Shown piece by piece: positions 43,095 through 56,065 of a stretch of 64,000 nt of DNA. The translations under genes and the position numbers were made by a program. The notes beneath the pieces are model-generated. The model was given only the letters and a program-made list of their open reading frames with translations. It was not told the origin of the DNA and searched no databases. The stretch covers positions 135,535,571-135,599,570 of the forward strand of contig NC_134458.1 in NCBI RefSeq assembly GCF_047948215.1, given 5' to 3'. The stretch is from Lycorma delicatula. Taxonomy: Eukaryota > Arthropoda > Insecta > Hemiptera > Fulgoridae. Positions within the stretch are counted from its first letter, which is position 1. Each line of letters begins with the position of its first letter.

Positions 43095-44356
43095 CTAAAT
43101 ATTATAGTGTTTACAAACAGATGCACCATCTGTAAGTAGCGCTCACTGTTTACTGTGCCATGAAAGAATGTCATGAAGATTCGCATACCTAAGATTGCAT
43201 ACCAAACGCCCACTTTTTGTCCGTGTAGTTAATGTGGATTTTCCGTACACCAAGTACGTAAATTCTGTGCATTCCCATGTCCATCATGGTGGAACCATGT
43301 CTCGTCAGAGCCAATCATCGAGATCTTCCCCATATGCCGTTATAGATAACAAGAACCACCGACACAAAGCTACACATTTTCCAGTGTTTGCAGGTAACAA
43401 ATCGTGAACAACACGAATTCTGTACGGATGCATCTTTAAACAGTCGCGCAATGCCGTGTGGGCACTACAAACGGAGAGACCAGACTGGCTAGATAGACGT
43501 CGCACAGACTTCTTGGGACTAACAGAATATGCAGCTTGCACGTCGTTCACCTTTTCTGGTGTTAGCACCTTCGGTCGACCACTTCTGGCTGCATCTTCCA
43601 CATTCCCTGTCTCTTAGAACTTGTTGTACAGCCGATTGATGTAGGTCTTGTTTTTTTTATTCTTCTCCCCCGGACCGGATCCTGCAGTTAAGTATTACAC
43701 AGCCCAGGGGAGTGTCCTTTACTCTAACAGGCCTCCAATACTCGTCCCGGCGGTCGTATCTCTCTTTGCGCCCGCCTCAAACCTCTAGAGTAGGATCCAC
43801 CAAGCCCGGCAATCCCGTTCCTGGGTCCCCATGATATAGATCTAGTTTGGTGCACCCACACCACAGCTTTCTGTAAAGACATTGTAGGTCTAGCCTACTG
43901 GCACATCTAATATATTGGAAGACAATGAATACTCTCAGCTGCATTGTGTAATCCATTTTTCATCAATTAAATCTGCAGCAAAAGAAGGAGACATTATTCC
44001 ATAATATTGCCTCACTTTTTTAATACTCTGTTTTTGAAATGAGAAAGAAACATCGGCAGAAAAATCCTAAGCCAAGGAAAACTGACAATAATTAGAAACT
44101 CCGAACCAACAAGGAAGTCGACTTACACTGTGAAAAACTCACCGGTATAATCCGAAAAAAAAAGATCCAATTCTATTGCCACACTTCTCGTTTGAATTAC
44201 GTAAGACTCGCATAACTTATCCTCACGTACACCAGAAGTTAAAAGAACAATAAATGTATCGACGATATCCGTAAAGATATTCAAGAAATAAACTATGAAG
44301 AAATACAAAAGTGGAACATATTTCCACATAACATCAAGAATTACATTGGGTTTCAA
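43095..44356 (-). pseudogene. Mariner-like element, copy 2, interrupted
   Basis: Minus strand. From 44,356 to about 43,858 the sequence matches 12,615-13,100 of copy 1. After an insertion at about 43,645-43,857 it continues with SGRPKVLTPEKVNDVQ, SVSPKKSVRRLSSQS, MHPYRIRVVHDLLPANTGK, then the first catalytic region DETWFHHGG, and stops near 43,095. The second half of the catalytic domain is missing. The 98-codon frame at 43,305-43,601 is still open. Confidence 0.8.
43645..43857 (-). mobile_element. 5'-truncated 3' end of the R1-like LINE
   Basis: A T-run followed by CCCGGACCGGATCC and CAGTTAAGTA, then CACAGCCCAGGGGAGTGTCC. This matches the 3' UTR of the LINE at 9,940-10,060. It is inserted in the mariner copy 2, so it is younger than that element. 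Confidence 0.7.
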
Positions 44357-45991
44357 AGTTTATATATTACTGAGTAAAAATTAATAATTGGCTGTAGCTT
44401 AATGAACTGATAGGGCCTATACTGAAATAAAAAATTATATTAATCTGAGTGGAAACTCAATTCTACTAATCTATAATAAAAATTAAAAAAAATATTTTTA
44501 ATTACCATATAAATAAGATTCCATGACAATAAAATAATAACAATAAATATAATATAAAGAAGGAGAAAGACCAAAAATGGCAAAGAACAGTCAAAATTGA
44601 TGGTCTAGTTAATGTATTTTTGCTATGCGACTTATTTTTAAGGGTCAGATATTACCCTCCTAAAAGAGAATATGCCGTACTGTTACAAAGATCGTAAATT
44701 TTATATGTATATAAATAAATACGGATTGTGGGGAGTTTTAGAGGAAGTTTCAAAAAGGGAGATAGAATATATACGGTAACGAATCATGCACAACTCACTC
44801 TTTATGGAAGAAAATTAATCCTGTATATATAAATACACGTCAAAACATTATACACAAACACACGCCACACGTACAAAGGAGTGAGTTCAGTCAAAACTAT
44901 ATAGGTGTGTGTATGTGTGTGTGTGTTTAAATGTATTGCGGAAGAGAGAGAGAGAAAGAGGGAGAAAGAGAGAGATATTGTCTCTGAATTAAAAACAGAG
45001 TTTTATGCGTCTCTTGGATTTTAATTATAAATTATTGCTAGGAACTGTAATAATGATGGCTTTTCCCTATGATTTAGTGCCATCTGTTCTTTTACCCCCG
45101 CATCTATTTATCGTTTAGTCCACTCACACAATATTCTGACTGATTTTGGATGGGATTTGTTTTACGAGTTTTCTGCCTGAACAACCGATCCCCATCATCC
45201 ATAGTGTAGAGCAACCCATCATCATCATCATCATCGCGTATAAATTACTCTACGCTAACAATAACAAAAGAAATTTAAGACGCATCATCAAACGACCGGT
45301 CAGTGTAGTTTACGTCATTCTTTTTCTTTTAAACGAAGTTCAATCAAGTCAATCAATCTTTTTGAATACATTTTTAACCGCTTTCTGTATTTATGAATGT
45401 GTGTTTGTGCTTGTTTTTGTTTTATTAAGAAACAAGACATAATTCTTTTAAAAAATATACCGTAAATGTCAAGATAAAAAATGTGCGTACCATTTTATAG
45501 ATATTATTATAAAATAAAAATTCAGAAATTACAATTTTTATATTGGAGTAAGGATATAATTTGGTTGTGTTTAATAATAATATAATAATTTATTACATAC
45601 TGATATATTAATAAAATTAAATAAATTATATAACCTATGTCTGTAAATAAAAACCGTTTCTAAATTTTTATGTTCTGATAGAATTACCGTGATTACCGTA
45701 TACCTCATCTTGATGCTGACTTATGCTTCTAATAATTGATTAATTATAATCAGACAAATTTTTAATCTGTTAATCCTTATTCAATAATGTATATGATTCA
45801 TCTGGTAAAAGGAATTGGCCGTTACCAATAACTCTTTGGCCTAATGTTTTTATCAATGCTTTGTTACCTATTGAACAGTAAGGATACCGATGTTGGTTAT
45901 CGTTTCAAATTATTCATATTCGATAACATATTGGCTTAAGCAAATAAAACAAATCTAATCGACTTTTTTCTAGTAAGTACGAGGTTTTGAG
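44357..45991. other. AT-rich intergenic DNA
   Basis: No gene is supported. A GT run is at 44,906-44,926, a GA run at 44,945-44,976 and an (ATC)n run at about 45,218-45,236. Confidence 0.55.
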
Positions 45992-46891
45992 CAGTGGCGA
46001 CTCGTAGCAAAATTAGTGGTGGGTGCTGCTCCAGAAAGTTTTTATCTGGGCCTTTTCAAGGCTATAGTTAAAGTTTTGTGTAAAATAAAAGAACCGAAAA
46101 AAATTAATCAAATAGAATATCTGGAAGCAGGATAATAATCTAATTCTATTATTTATCACATTCAACAATATTGTACACGGTTTTTAAGCACATTGTGCTT
46201 AGAAACCTTATTCGGCTTACCCGAATAAATAATAAAATGTCAATACAGATAATATTTTTTACTATTATTAGATAGTAACTTAATAAAATGTCCGCTTAGA
46301 AACACTGTAGTCCAGTTGTGCTTAATTTAAATTTTTACGTGTACATAAACGAATACATAATTAGTTTTTAGTAATTACCTTCTCTTTCGCCCTTCCAGCG
46401 TGTTTTATGACAGATTTGGCAATCAAAGATCCCTTGCTTTCTGCCATCTTCTGATCACTACTGAAAAAGCAACTAAACCATTTTTATATTCCTTCCACTG
46501 ACTAAACTAGAAAAGGGAACGAACAAGGAACGTTTCGTACATACACGAAGAAAAAAACTACCTTCCACCAGCACGCCAGGGTCGGCACTGCGGGAGCGAC
46601 AGTGCTCTCTCTCCCTCGCAGTCTCGCATGCAGCTTCCTACGTGCGCATGTGCACAACAGCCAAACATCACGCCGCTGGAACTGTGAAGCGCATAGATCC
46701 ATACAAAGATTTTTGTATCTTTTCATAAACTGGGGGATGACTACTGACATTAAGCTTAAGGATTATATATTGTAAAAGTATAAAGAAAGAATTAAAGAAA
46801 AAATGACACATTATATTAAAAGTTATCGATAATATCAAGTGGAAATAGGGGGTGCTGCAGTTCCACAGTGCCTATACGCGAGCCACCACCG
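45992..46891. mobile_element. Non-autonomous hAT-like element
   Basis: 900 bp with imperfect terminal inverted repeats: CAGTGGCGACTCG at the left, and the complement of CGAGCCACCACCG at the right, 10 of 13 matching. An 8-bp flanking duplication is present with one difference: GTTTTGAG at 45,984-45,991 and GTTTCGAG at 46,892-46,899. CAGTGGCG ends and 8-bp duplications are typical of hAT transposons. No transposase is encoded. A GC-richer 82-codon minus-strand frame at 46,502-46,750 is of unknown meaning. Confidence 0.7.
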
Positions 46892-46899
46892 GTTTCGAG

Positions 46900-48150
46900 T
46901 GAATAAAATAGTAAGTATTTACTCTGTCTAGAATTTAGTCGGGTAATCTGGAATTACGAGTAACTGCTTATGTAGATTGTGTATGTATTAAGACGAGTAA
47001 TTTTGAAAAGCTAAATAAGTATTTAGTTTTTTTTTTTTAAGTCTGTAAGGCTCGTGTTATATTTAGTTATAATCATGACTATGCATATAAAAGTTCGTTA
47101 CAGGAAGGTATATAAAGAACGGAGAAAAACAGGCACGTGTAAAAAACTATTAAGTTTTGATAATAAAAATATCTATGTCTTATTGGAAGATTTTTTTTCA
47201 GAAAATGGTGAGAAAACGAAGAGTTTTGCCAGTAAGAAAAAAATGTAGTTTTTCCTACGTTTTATCAGCGTCTCAGAATTCTAATCTGGTATAGGTGAAG
47301 ACTTTGGAGTTCTTCGTTTCACTGTATGTAAGGTTATATTATGTAATGGATCGTACCACTGAAAAATAAAACCGAGTGAATCTATTTTCTTAACACGATA
47401 AGAGAAATAAATGAGGCTAAGGTTTAGTGGCAAACCCGTTTTCGCATGCCGACTGCAGTAGGAGCATTAAACTATACTCATATTGAGGTAAAAAAGCCGG
47501 TTCTAGTAGCAGAATAGTAAGTAAATAGAAAGGGATACGCTAGTGTAAACGAGTAGGTTACGTATGATACTAAAGAAAAATTTATTAGTACCATTGCTGA
47601 GCGGCCGAGAAGCGGTCACGATGTCAGATTTTAAATATGTAACCCAATGAGAAATATAATTTCACGGTATGACGCGGCGGCTTGTTTGCTGGAAAATTCG
47701 GGCTATGGAATTTCACCCTAGTCGATCACCAAGTTCAAACATCCACCATTTCTTTGCCGAGTTACAATTTATTCAACTCCATATGTTGTAACACAACTAT
47801 TCTTTGAAACTGAGGGATCATTAGATCTTTTGTTTCATCACTTACAATGCGTAAATTTTTTTTAGAACTTTCCTAGGGTTGTTAGTGTTAATTTTTACTA
47901 CAACCATATCAGTTCTCTACCTAATAATACTGTTTTGTTCCACGTGCTCTTCTACATTAGCAGCCAAACTACCGGAGAATTTGCTAAAAACAGGATTTTC
48001 TTCTTGTTCTAATAGTCCTAGAAATATTTTTCCAAAACTATCAACTTAATACATTATTTCTTGTTATATGAAAATCACTTTTATTCTTACCAATAGTTTT
48101 TACGGTATTTAGTAGTTTCGTTAATGGAGTAATTCTTAACGAAAGCGAAG
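46900..48150. other. AT-rich intergenic DNA
   Basis: No supportable gene. The 64-codon frame at 47,054-47,248 is lysine-rich and matches nothing recognised. Confidence 0.55.
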
Positions 48151-48159
48151 ACAGTGTTG

Positions 48160-48860
48160 TTCGGTAATTTTTCCCCAAGCTTCCTTTTTTTACTCACGTC
48201 GAGGACTGTAAAATACCTCGTCGAGTGGTTGGAGTCGAGTTGCCTATACAACCAGCACATAAAGAATGTTACTGAAACTTTAGAAGAAACAATTGGTAAG
48301 GTAATTCGGCTCATGAACATTCATAATGGACCACGTGCGTCCAGAAGGCGACTTATTCTAGCGGTGATTTCTTTGATCATATTTTATGCGATCCCAGCTT
48401 GAGTAGAAGGCTTTGAGTAGTAGGCTTTCCAGAAAAAGAAGAATGTAGATAAGATATCGGCGATGCAGAGGCGTGTGGCGATCGGCGTAGCAGACTCCTA
48501 CAGAAAGGTTTCTAGGAGCGCAATTGAAGTGATTACCAGTAAAACTGAGGGCCCAGCTGCTATCACGTATACATAATGAGATGCCTAAGACTGAGGCTAA
48601 ACGTGTTTTACTTGAAGAATGGCAAGACCAATGGAATGCCTCCACAACGGGTGAAGAGACGAGGTGAATAATATCACGGATGCATGACTAAGTCCAAAGA
48701 GAATCTGATGAGGTAGACTTCTATCTTTCCCAGCTTTTGACTGGACATGGGGATTTTGAGGTCTACCTCCATCGCTTTGGCAAACGAGAACCTCCTGAGT
48801 GTGTGAAATTTGCAACAAGGATTCACAAAACTAAAGATCGAGATGCTAGGGATTAGGACG
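48160..48860 (+). pseudogene. R1-like LINE ORF2 C-terminus, decayed
   Basis: Translations show TVKYLVEWLESSCLYNQHIKNV (the YLGV-like motif after the RT), RRRLILAVISLIIFYAIPA, then MQRRVAIGVADSYRKVS, then after several stops QLLTGHGDFEVYLHRFGKRE, which precedes the usual C-terminal zinc motif. All are R1-type. The 5' part, including the polymerase core, is absent. Confidence 0.75.
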
Positions 48861-49270
48861 GCGTATGATAGGTAGGCACTTCGAGGGCAACCTTGCTCAA
48901 GAGAAGACGGCTCGCTGAGGTGGGCCGTCTTTGATGAGTGACCGAGGACCCCTCTTGTTCTAGGAAACAAAATACAGTAGTCCCGGTGGAGCCCTCCCTC
49001 ACCGGAGGCACCGGTTAGAGGCAAAGGCAATGAAAAACCGGAGTCCCGGATGGAGCCCACTCACGGGGGGAAGACCGGTTAGAGGCATGGCAACATAAAA
49101 GGACCGATTCCCGGCCAACGGGGTGATCCTTCGTGGGGCACGGCATAGCCGGATCTCACGGGGCCACCCCAGGGGTTAGAGGTCTTGGCACCCACTGAGG
49201 CTGTGCAATGCTTTGGCGTTTCCCTTCCCTTACCAGCCTGAGTGGTAAGGGAAGGGAAAAAAATCAATAG
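48861..49270 (+). mobile_element. 3' UTR of the R1-like LINE
   Basis: GC-rich DNA after the ORF2 remnant. It has internal repeats of GGTTAGAGGCA at about 49,013 and 49,077 and a repeated CCGGAGTCCCGG-like element. It ends with a perfect hairpin (49,219-49,259) and an A-rich tail. Confidence 0.65.
49219..49259. repeat. Perfect 17-bp hairpin at LINE 3' end
   Basis: TTTCCCTTCCCTTACCA, 7-bp loop, then the exact complement, followed directly by the A-rich tail. A stem at the 3' end could serve as recognition structure for the element's reverse transcriptase. Confidence 0.85.
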
Positions 49271-49564
49271 AAAAAATCAGGTGTTTTAGATATTTTTAAC
49301 ATAATTGGATAATCGTAAATAATCTTTACAAATAAATCCATAACAAATTTCCTCTCAATTTCGACTTCTCGATGATGATCTTAAGGAGAACTGTTCAAGA
49401 GAGAATCTGCGACTAATATGACGAGAAAATACAGTCCTACTGTATTTTTTTCAACTGTATTTACCGACATGATCCTGCATGTCGGTAAAAATCAGTTTAT
49501 CCGAGAAACAACTGAAATGAGTTACTTCTTAACCCAAGTAATTAATACGCCTTTTTTTAGCTTT

Positions 49565-49722
49565 AGGGACCACCGTTACGTATTACTTGAGAGGTCAGAG
49601 AATGAGATGAAATGGCAATTCTTGTAGCGTGTAAAAATATGCTATGCCTGACCAGGATTCGAACCCGGGACCTCCGTATGAAAGGCCGAGACGATACCAC
49701 TCGTTCCACGGAAGCCGGCAAT
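49565..49722 (-). mobile_element. tRNA-derived SINE, family B, copy 4
   Basis: A full-length minus-strand copy, with B box CCCGGGTTCGAATCC and head CCGGCTTCCGTGGAACGAGTGG. The flanks AATTAATACGC (about 49,539) and AATTACTACGC (about 49,720) look like an imperfect 11-bp target-site duplication. Confidence 0.75.
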
Positions 49723-50217
49723 TACTACGCTTACTAACACTATTTCGGAATTCCGGTTGTCGGTGCACCTGACATCGAATACTTTACACAAGTAAGATAT
49801 TTTTATTTAACTGGCTTAGATGAATTATTTTAACATATGGTAGTTAGCTACACAAACGACGTTATTTCGTTTTTTTTTATTAGTTTGTACAAAAGTGAGT
49901 AATAACTACGATTTCATCAGAAAAAATAAAACCGTTTTTACACAGTAAAAATCACGAAATATTTACATACTTCGATTCTAAATCAATCTTCGTCTGCAGT
50001 TGTTGTTTATAATAACAAAATGAAACTAAAAATACAGATAAAGGTTACGTTCTTTCTTAAAGAAACACGCCACGCTACTCCACGCAACAATTAATAATAA
50101 CAGTTAAGTAAGTGTTCCGTAACGAATTCTTTGCTACCGTATCACCTCCAGACACTAAGAGCAACACAATAATTTGTTCCTATCCTTTCTTTTAAAATGC
50201 ATCCGATATATTAATTT

Positions 50218-50372
50218 TTTTTTTTTTTTTTTTGAAATGACAGGCTTCGACTGCATTGTCTTATGAGAATGGAGATTTATAGCGTATGAAAAATGCCATA
50301 CCTGACCGGGATTTGAACCCAGGATCTCCGAATGAAAGGCTGAGACGTTATCACTTCACCACGGAGATCGAC
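50218..50372 (-). mobile_element. tRNA-derived SINE, family B, copy 5
   Basis: Minus-strand copy with a long T-run at 50,217-50,234 (the tail) and a B box GGGTTCAAATCCCGG. The head is at about 50,345-50,370. Confidence 0.7.
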
Positions 50373-51990
50373 AATACTAATTTTAAATAAGTGTATCAAG
50401 GCATTTTATTCGTCATCTACAGAAACCTTACAGATATTTTTTGTTACAGTCCGCAAATTTGAATTATTTCCTCCTAACTAAATAACGAATTCAATACAGA
50501 AAATAAAAATTTATCTTTGACGTATACGTTTTAATTTTGGAATGAAAATATTTGATTTACAATTTTCATTGAAATTTATTGTTTGTTTTTACGTTAAATA
50601 CAGCTAATAAACCTCTTAGTTTAAAACTGTACTCTATATTCTTCATAGCTACAAATATATACTTCATAATTAAGTAAAAAAACAGTGGGATAAACTTGCA
50701 TTACTCACCTTTCAATTTTCTATTAAACTATGGAGTGTTATGTCTTTCTGTGAAAATACTTTTAAAAAAATTATTATTCCTGACTAAAACAGTTAGGAAT
50801 TGAAAATTAGTCGATAATTGGAAACCGTTATTTTAAAAATTCTACTTTTTTTTGGGTTACTAAAGATAAGATATATTTACATTTTATACGATTTTCAAAA
50901 ACGAAATTTGACCTTAATTTTTTTCCATAAAAATACTTTTAAAATAAGTTTATTTTACTGGACTACAAAATTATAGGTATACTTTTTCATAAAGTAACTG
51001 AAGTACAACTTTTATACAAAACGTTTGTATCCACAATTTCTGATTTTCTAGCTGTTTAGGATCTGTCTAGCAGTCTTGGAATCTGAAGCCCAGTGTTAAG
51101 TTTTTGTAGTTACACAAAAAATTTTTACTATTCAAAAATCGAACGGTTAGAGTTAAGGTGTCGACGCAGTAAACTACATAAGTAGCAAAAAGGTCTTCTA
51201 CGTAAAATAATAAATAAATTACATAAATATTTGTTGTAAGTGTACATTATATTGGCTAATTTATAGAATTAAATGTAATATTTAAACCAAAAATCACTTA
51301 AATCTAATCACTTAAAATCACTTAAATGAAATGTTATATATTTTAAAGTTATTATTAAATAGAAATCTAAATAATAATACTTTATAATTTTGAAGGAAAA
51401 CCTACAATTATTAAAATACTAACTCGCATTTAGAAACCATTTTACTCAAAAGTAATACATAAATTATTAATTAATGTAATTAATGTTCTTTGGAAACTTA
51501 CAAATTATCTAACCGGTAAAAATATACACAAAATTGAGGATTTTGATTAGTATCTTGATAAGAAATGAGAAAATGAAAAACGGTCAAAAAATAAATCAAT
51601 ATATATATAAATAAATATATATAATTATGCAAGATCTAAAGAACAATAAATCAAAAATATTGTAAACTAAGATTAGGAGATAAAATTATTACAATTAAAA
51701 CAAAACGCAACACACATACACTTAATTTCTGTTAGAATACGTAAAATAAAACAAATACTTCACAGTTAAAATAACTAATGAACCACAATGTAATATTGTA
51801 CGCATTCCAAAATTCAATAGTTCCCACACCTTCATCGAACTATACAACTTGTATCCGCCCAACTGCTGTAAAACATGTTACCGAATAAGCAAGCCATTAA
51901 ATACTCCAAGAGGGCATTTAAAAGGCGTTTAGTTCTGTTTTATGGGGGCATAAAACCACTTTGTGTTTAAAAAGCTTTACACTGTTATAA

Positions 51991-52021
<31 letters not shown>

Positions 52022-52215
52022 CTGAAGAAAATCATGATTGCTATTTGTAAAGAAGTAATCAGAAAATAAGGTATATGCTAGTTAGGTAAGGATTAAATTA
52101 TTATTATTTTTAAAGAAAGGATAAAAATTTTATAAAAAAGAAATAACAAAAAGGTCTAAAAGCTGTAAAAAAAATCTTTCATCATATTATTAAATGTATA
52201 AAATTATTTCTTCTC

Positions 52216-52261
<46 letters not shown>
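50373..52261. other. AT-rich intergenic DNA
   Basis: Nothing supportable except microsatellites: (AT)n at about 51,997-52,021 and 52,219-52,261. Confidence 0.6.
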
Positions 52262-52264
<3 letters not shown>

Positions 52265-52690
52265 AACATAATTCAACGCTTAGCAAAAACTACTGAAGAT
52301 AAGTTGATGAAAATTTGTGTACATTTTCTTCTTACGGTGTAAGCGGAAGAATTTATTTTTTAAATTACAAGTTTGAAGGGTTAAATTGGAGTAACAATGA
52401 AATTTATTATTTTTGTTTTTAATTTCTCAGTAACAAATAAAGATATCACTTGATTTTTGGTGCACTTAGTAATCTTCATGTGAATATCTAAAAATCAATT
52501 TCTAGATTTTTTGAAATTAGAAATTGAAAGGTGTGAAGAAAGGTAAAAGAATTTCGTACAATGATTGCAAATTTTCCTCATTCAAACTATACTAAACGAG
52601 ATACTCACTCGACTTGAGCTTAGAAATACTCTTCAGATAAATATATAAAAATCCATTCTCGGTTTTTTTGAATTTTTATATTTTAAGGGG
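52262..52690. repeat. Dispersed repeat pair, copy 2 (with 4.3 kb)
   Basis: Matches 4,336-4,760 in the same orientation, and like it directly follows an (AT)n run, which may be part of the repeat or its preferred site. Confidence 0.65.
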
Positions 52691-53700
52691 TAAAAAAACA
52701 TATATTATTTTTTACATATTTGCCGTTTTATGCTACCGCTTTTACATTTTGTACTACCGTTTCCACTCGAATGGAAACGGTATAGCTAAGCGTTTCCATT
52801 CTAGAGGAGGCTTTTTCGTGATACGTTGTATATTTTTCCAAAAGGTTTTCACGGAGTTATTCCTAATTATATTTTTATGATATTCGTAAATGAAAAAATC
52901 TAAGAATATGCTTTTAATAACTTCTATTTTTATTTTGGATATAAGCCCTCCATCATTGTCTTACTAAAACTCTGACTAGAAAAATTATAGTTTGCACAGT
53001 AAAATTCTCCAACAATTATATTGTAAATAAAACTTGTTACATAGACTTTCTTATTATAATAACGTGTACTTTTATTTTGAAAGATATATCCTATTATTTT
53101 GTTTATTATTTATTTTATAATTCCATAAAAAAAAGAGATTTAATTTAAGAACGGTGTGGTTTATTTAAAAGAAACAATTTGTAATTAAGTAAAAATTACT
53201 AGCTACATTATTGGTATTTTATACCATTATTATTATTTATTAGTGCCGATAAATCTGAAGCCAATAACTTGCTTTATATAAAGGATAAACAATTGTGGGA
53301 AATTTGATGGGTCTTCTGCAGAAGAAGTACTTCTCAAAAGTTTAAAATATAAGTTGAAACTACAGTTTGTGTACTTATGTTTCTGGCAGTACATTAATAA
53401 ATAATAATGTTATATATTTTGATTAATATTATTAAAATTAATACTAACTGATCGCAGTTTGTTGTTGACTACTAAATTAACAGAACCGAACTTCCTGTTA
53501 TGACCACAATATTGTATTCGCGTTTGTTTACTCTTGGAAAGGTTACCGTTGTCGACTTGTATTCACTGAATTTATTTTTTCGTTAGTAAGTTAGCGGTAA
53601 CGTTTTATTCTTTACAGTTTCGAAAATGTCGCTTTTTCATTAATACGTGACTTACCTATTAAACCGACTGCTGTTGAATTTCTGAAACGGAAGAAAATTC
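52691..53700. other. AT-rich intergenic DNA
   Basis: No gene is supported. A short inverted motif, TACCGTTTCCA with TGGAAACGGTA, lies at about 52,753-52,783. Confidence 0.5.
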
Positions 53701-53703
53701 TCC

Positions 53704-53809
53704 ATGAATTCCGGTAAAGATGCTGCGGGTCACAATACAACTTTGCACCGGTCTGACAAGCAAGACAGATGGCAATTTGTTGGTGACAAGGGCGTCAAAC
53801 CGAAATCGG
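53704..53809 (+). other. Possible coding exon (low confidence)
   Basis: An ATG opens a frame with balanced composition (NSGKDAAGHNTTLHRSDK...) in otherwise AT-rich DNA. At about 53,808 a GTATGC follows that could be a splice donor. After it the frame becomes hydrophobic and intron-like. No homology is recognised. It could be the first exon of a host gene, or chance. Confidence 0.2.
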
Positions 53810-54039
53810 TATGCGAAAATTTATGTGGCCCGAGAGCTCCAAATTACCACTCAATGTACTTTATCAGTGCATTAATTTATTGCGCTTTAACAAGGCTAGG
53901 TTATGTTTTTTTAAGAAATGGGGACGTCTACTGCAGAAGAACCGATTTTATTTTATTTCCCAGAACAGTTGTAGTATCAGTCATTATATTTTACTGGATG
54001 ATATTTAGAAAAATAATAACTCTTTTTTACTACTGATTA

Positions 54040-54960
54040 ACCTGAAACGATTTTACAACCGAGTTTAGGAGGAAAAAACTTCTAAGAATATGTGCTATTA
54101 ACTACCAGTATATTCTCATCGTCTTAGCCAAAATTAGAAGCTTACGGATAAACGGATTTTCAGAACATCGACAATTTTTCAAGTGCTATAAATGTATATA
54201 GGTCAGAAATCGAATAAAATAAGACTAAGCGCGATTTTTATGATGAAGTGAAAGATTACAGTTTAAACATAAAGGCAAAGAGACATAAATAGCTAAACTA
54301 CTGTTACCGTAGATCTTATATGTACTCGAGTTTGAAACTTTATAAATAAAACTTATTTAGCTGATTTAAGAAAAAGTCACACCCCATTTAAGATAATTTT
54401 GTTCTGCGATTAACAGTGTAAAAGGTAATTTTTTTACTACTTTTTAAAAATATATTCTGTGGAGAGAATGGTAAAGGTCACAGTTTTCTAAATCTTGTCG
54501 CGTAGCTTGATTTTGATCGCTTACCATTAAAATACTACAAAACCAATTGCAATGAAAGTTTTATACAAGGTTGCTCTTTCGTTTAACGTAATGTTCCTTA
54601 AATTTCAGATTTATATCTTTAAAAGTCGCTATTCACTTTGTATAAACATTTTATCTTCGTACCTATTTAACACAGAAACACGGGGTTCTTTTTACATTCT
54701 CATCACAATAACTTAACTTTAATAAATAAAAAAAAATTACCGGTTAACATCATAAAACACAAATCAAAATGGTTTAAAAGGTGATGTCACTTGTTTTAAA
54801 ATCGGTTGGGTAATTTCAATTTTATAAAGCTTTAAACTCGGCAATACGCAATTTTTTCAGTGGTAATACAGTTTACCCTCTCGCTTTCAAGTGTAGTTTG
54901 GCAGACCATGGAAGGAAATATTTAGTTGTTGACCTTTTAATTCACAATTTCTATGTGAAA
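54040..54960. other. AT-rich intergenic DNA
   Basis: No gene or repeat recognised. Confidence 0.55.
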
Positions 54961-54964
54961 CGGC

Positions 54965-56065
54965 GATAACTGGGAGAGGAAACGGCCTAAACAGTTCGGA
55001 TTCAGAGAGAGCCACTCGACGCCCTTCAATTAATACGGTTGGTGACCTTGTCGGAGGCTTGAATAGGAAAGCGGTAACTGCTACCGTTTTCTAGATGAGG
55101 CCAAAGCCTTTGATAAAGTTTGGCATGAAGACCTACTACATAAACTAGTCCACACGACGGTCCCCCGTCATGTCAAACTGATTAGGTCAAACAATTCCCA
55201 ATACGAGAGAGGGAATTTATATCATCCACCAGCGCGATAGACGCTGGAGTTCCCCAGAGGGTGGTACTTTCGCCATTTTTATATACGGCATATAAGAAGG
55301 ATATGTCGCGTTCGGAAAGGATCAGAAAGCTTTTTACTACGAATCCCGAAGCATGGATTACGCAGTAGAGACTTAGCGGCAGAAGGATTTAGTGGAGCCT
55401 TATCTCGATATTTGGAGAATTAGGGTAAACGGAGAAACGTCCGTGCCATGTTATTCACATACAAGCGACGTGCTCTGACCAGACAAATGGAAATCTCAGG
55501 GGAGAAAATCACCTTTGGGACAAAACTCAAGTATCTGGAAGGGGTTTTGGATAAATGGCTTACCTTAGGAAAACCCTGTACAGCATGTTACCCAGAGGGC
55601 AAAGGCCGCCAGAGCCTCCTTATACTCAGTACTTAACCGCACTACCCCCGTTCCATTGACGACTAAAATACTCATATATCGGCTTTGCGTCTTGCCAATT
55701 CTGACGTACGCCTACTCGGCATGGAGGACTTTGTTGTGCTCCTTGCTCCAGAAAAAGCTGGAAGCCGTCCAAAACATCGCGTTGCGGACGATTTTTGGGA
55801 CACCGTAGTACGTCAGAAACGCCACACGTCGCTACTAGCATAAAAACCGTATCGGAAGTGGGTGTAGCACAGGCATACCGCAGGCGTGTAATACTGGCAT
55901 CTCAGAGACATTTACCGAGAGATTCTACACTGCAGGGTTGAAGGAAAACGTCTCATGCCGTGTTAGACGAACCACCGTGAATGGCGAGACGCAGAGTCAA
56001 ATAATAATAAAATCAGGCCGGGAGCATCTACATAGGGTAAGCCTCAGAGCTAGCCGTGGCCATGA
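54965..56065 (+). pseudogene. Jockey-like LINE reverse transcriptase relic
   Basis: Plus-strand frames, broken by many stops, read QFGFRESHST, then LDEAKAFDKVWHEDLLHKL (motif A with its catalytic Asp), then, after decayed middle sequence, VLNRTTPVPLTTKILIYRLCVLPILTYAYSAW and LQKKLEAVQNIALRTIFGTP. These are the typical RT core and thumb of Jockey-type elements. The YADD region is not recognisable. Upstream and downstream limits are estimates. Confidence 0.75.
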
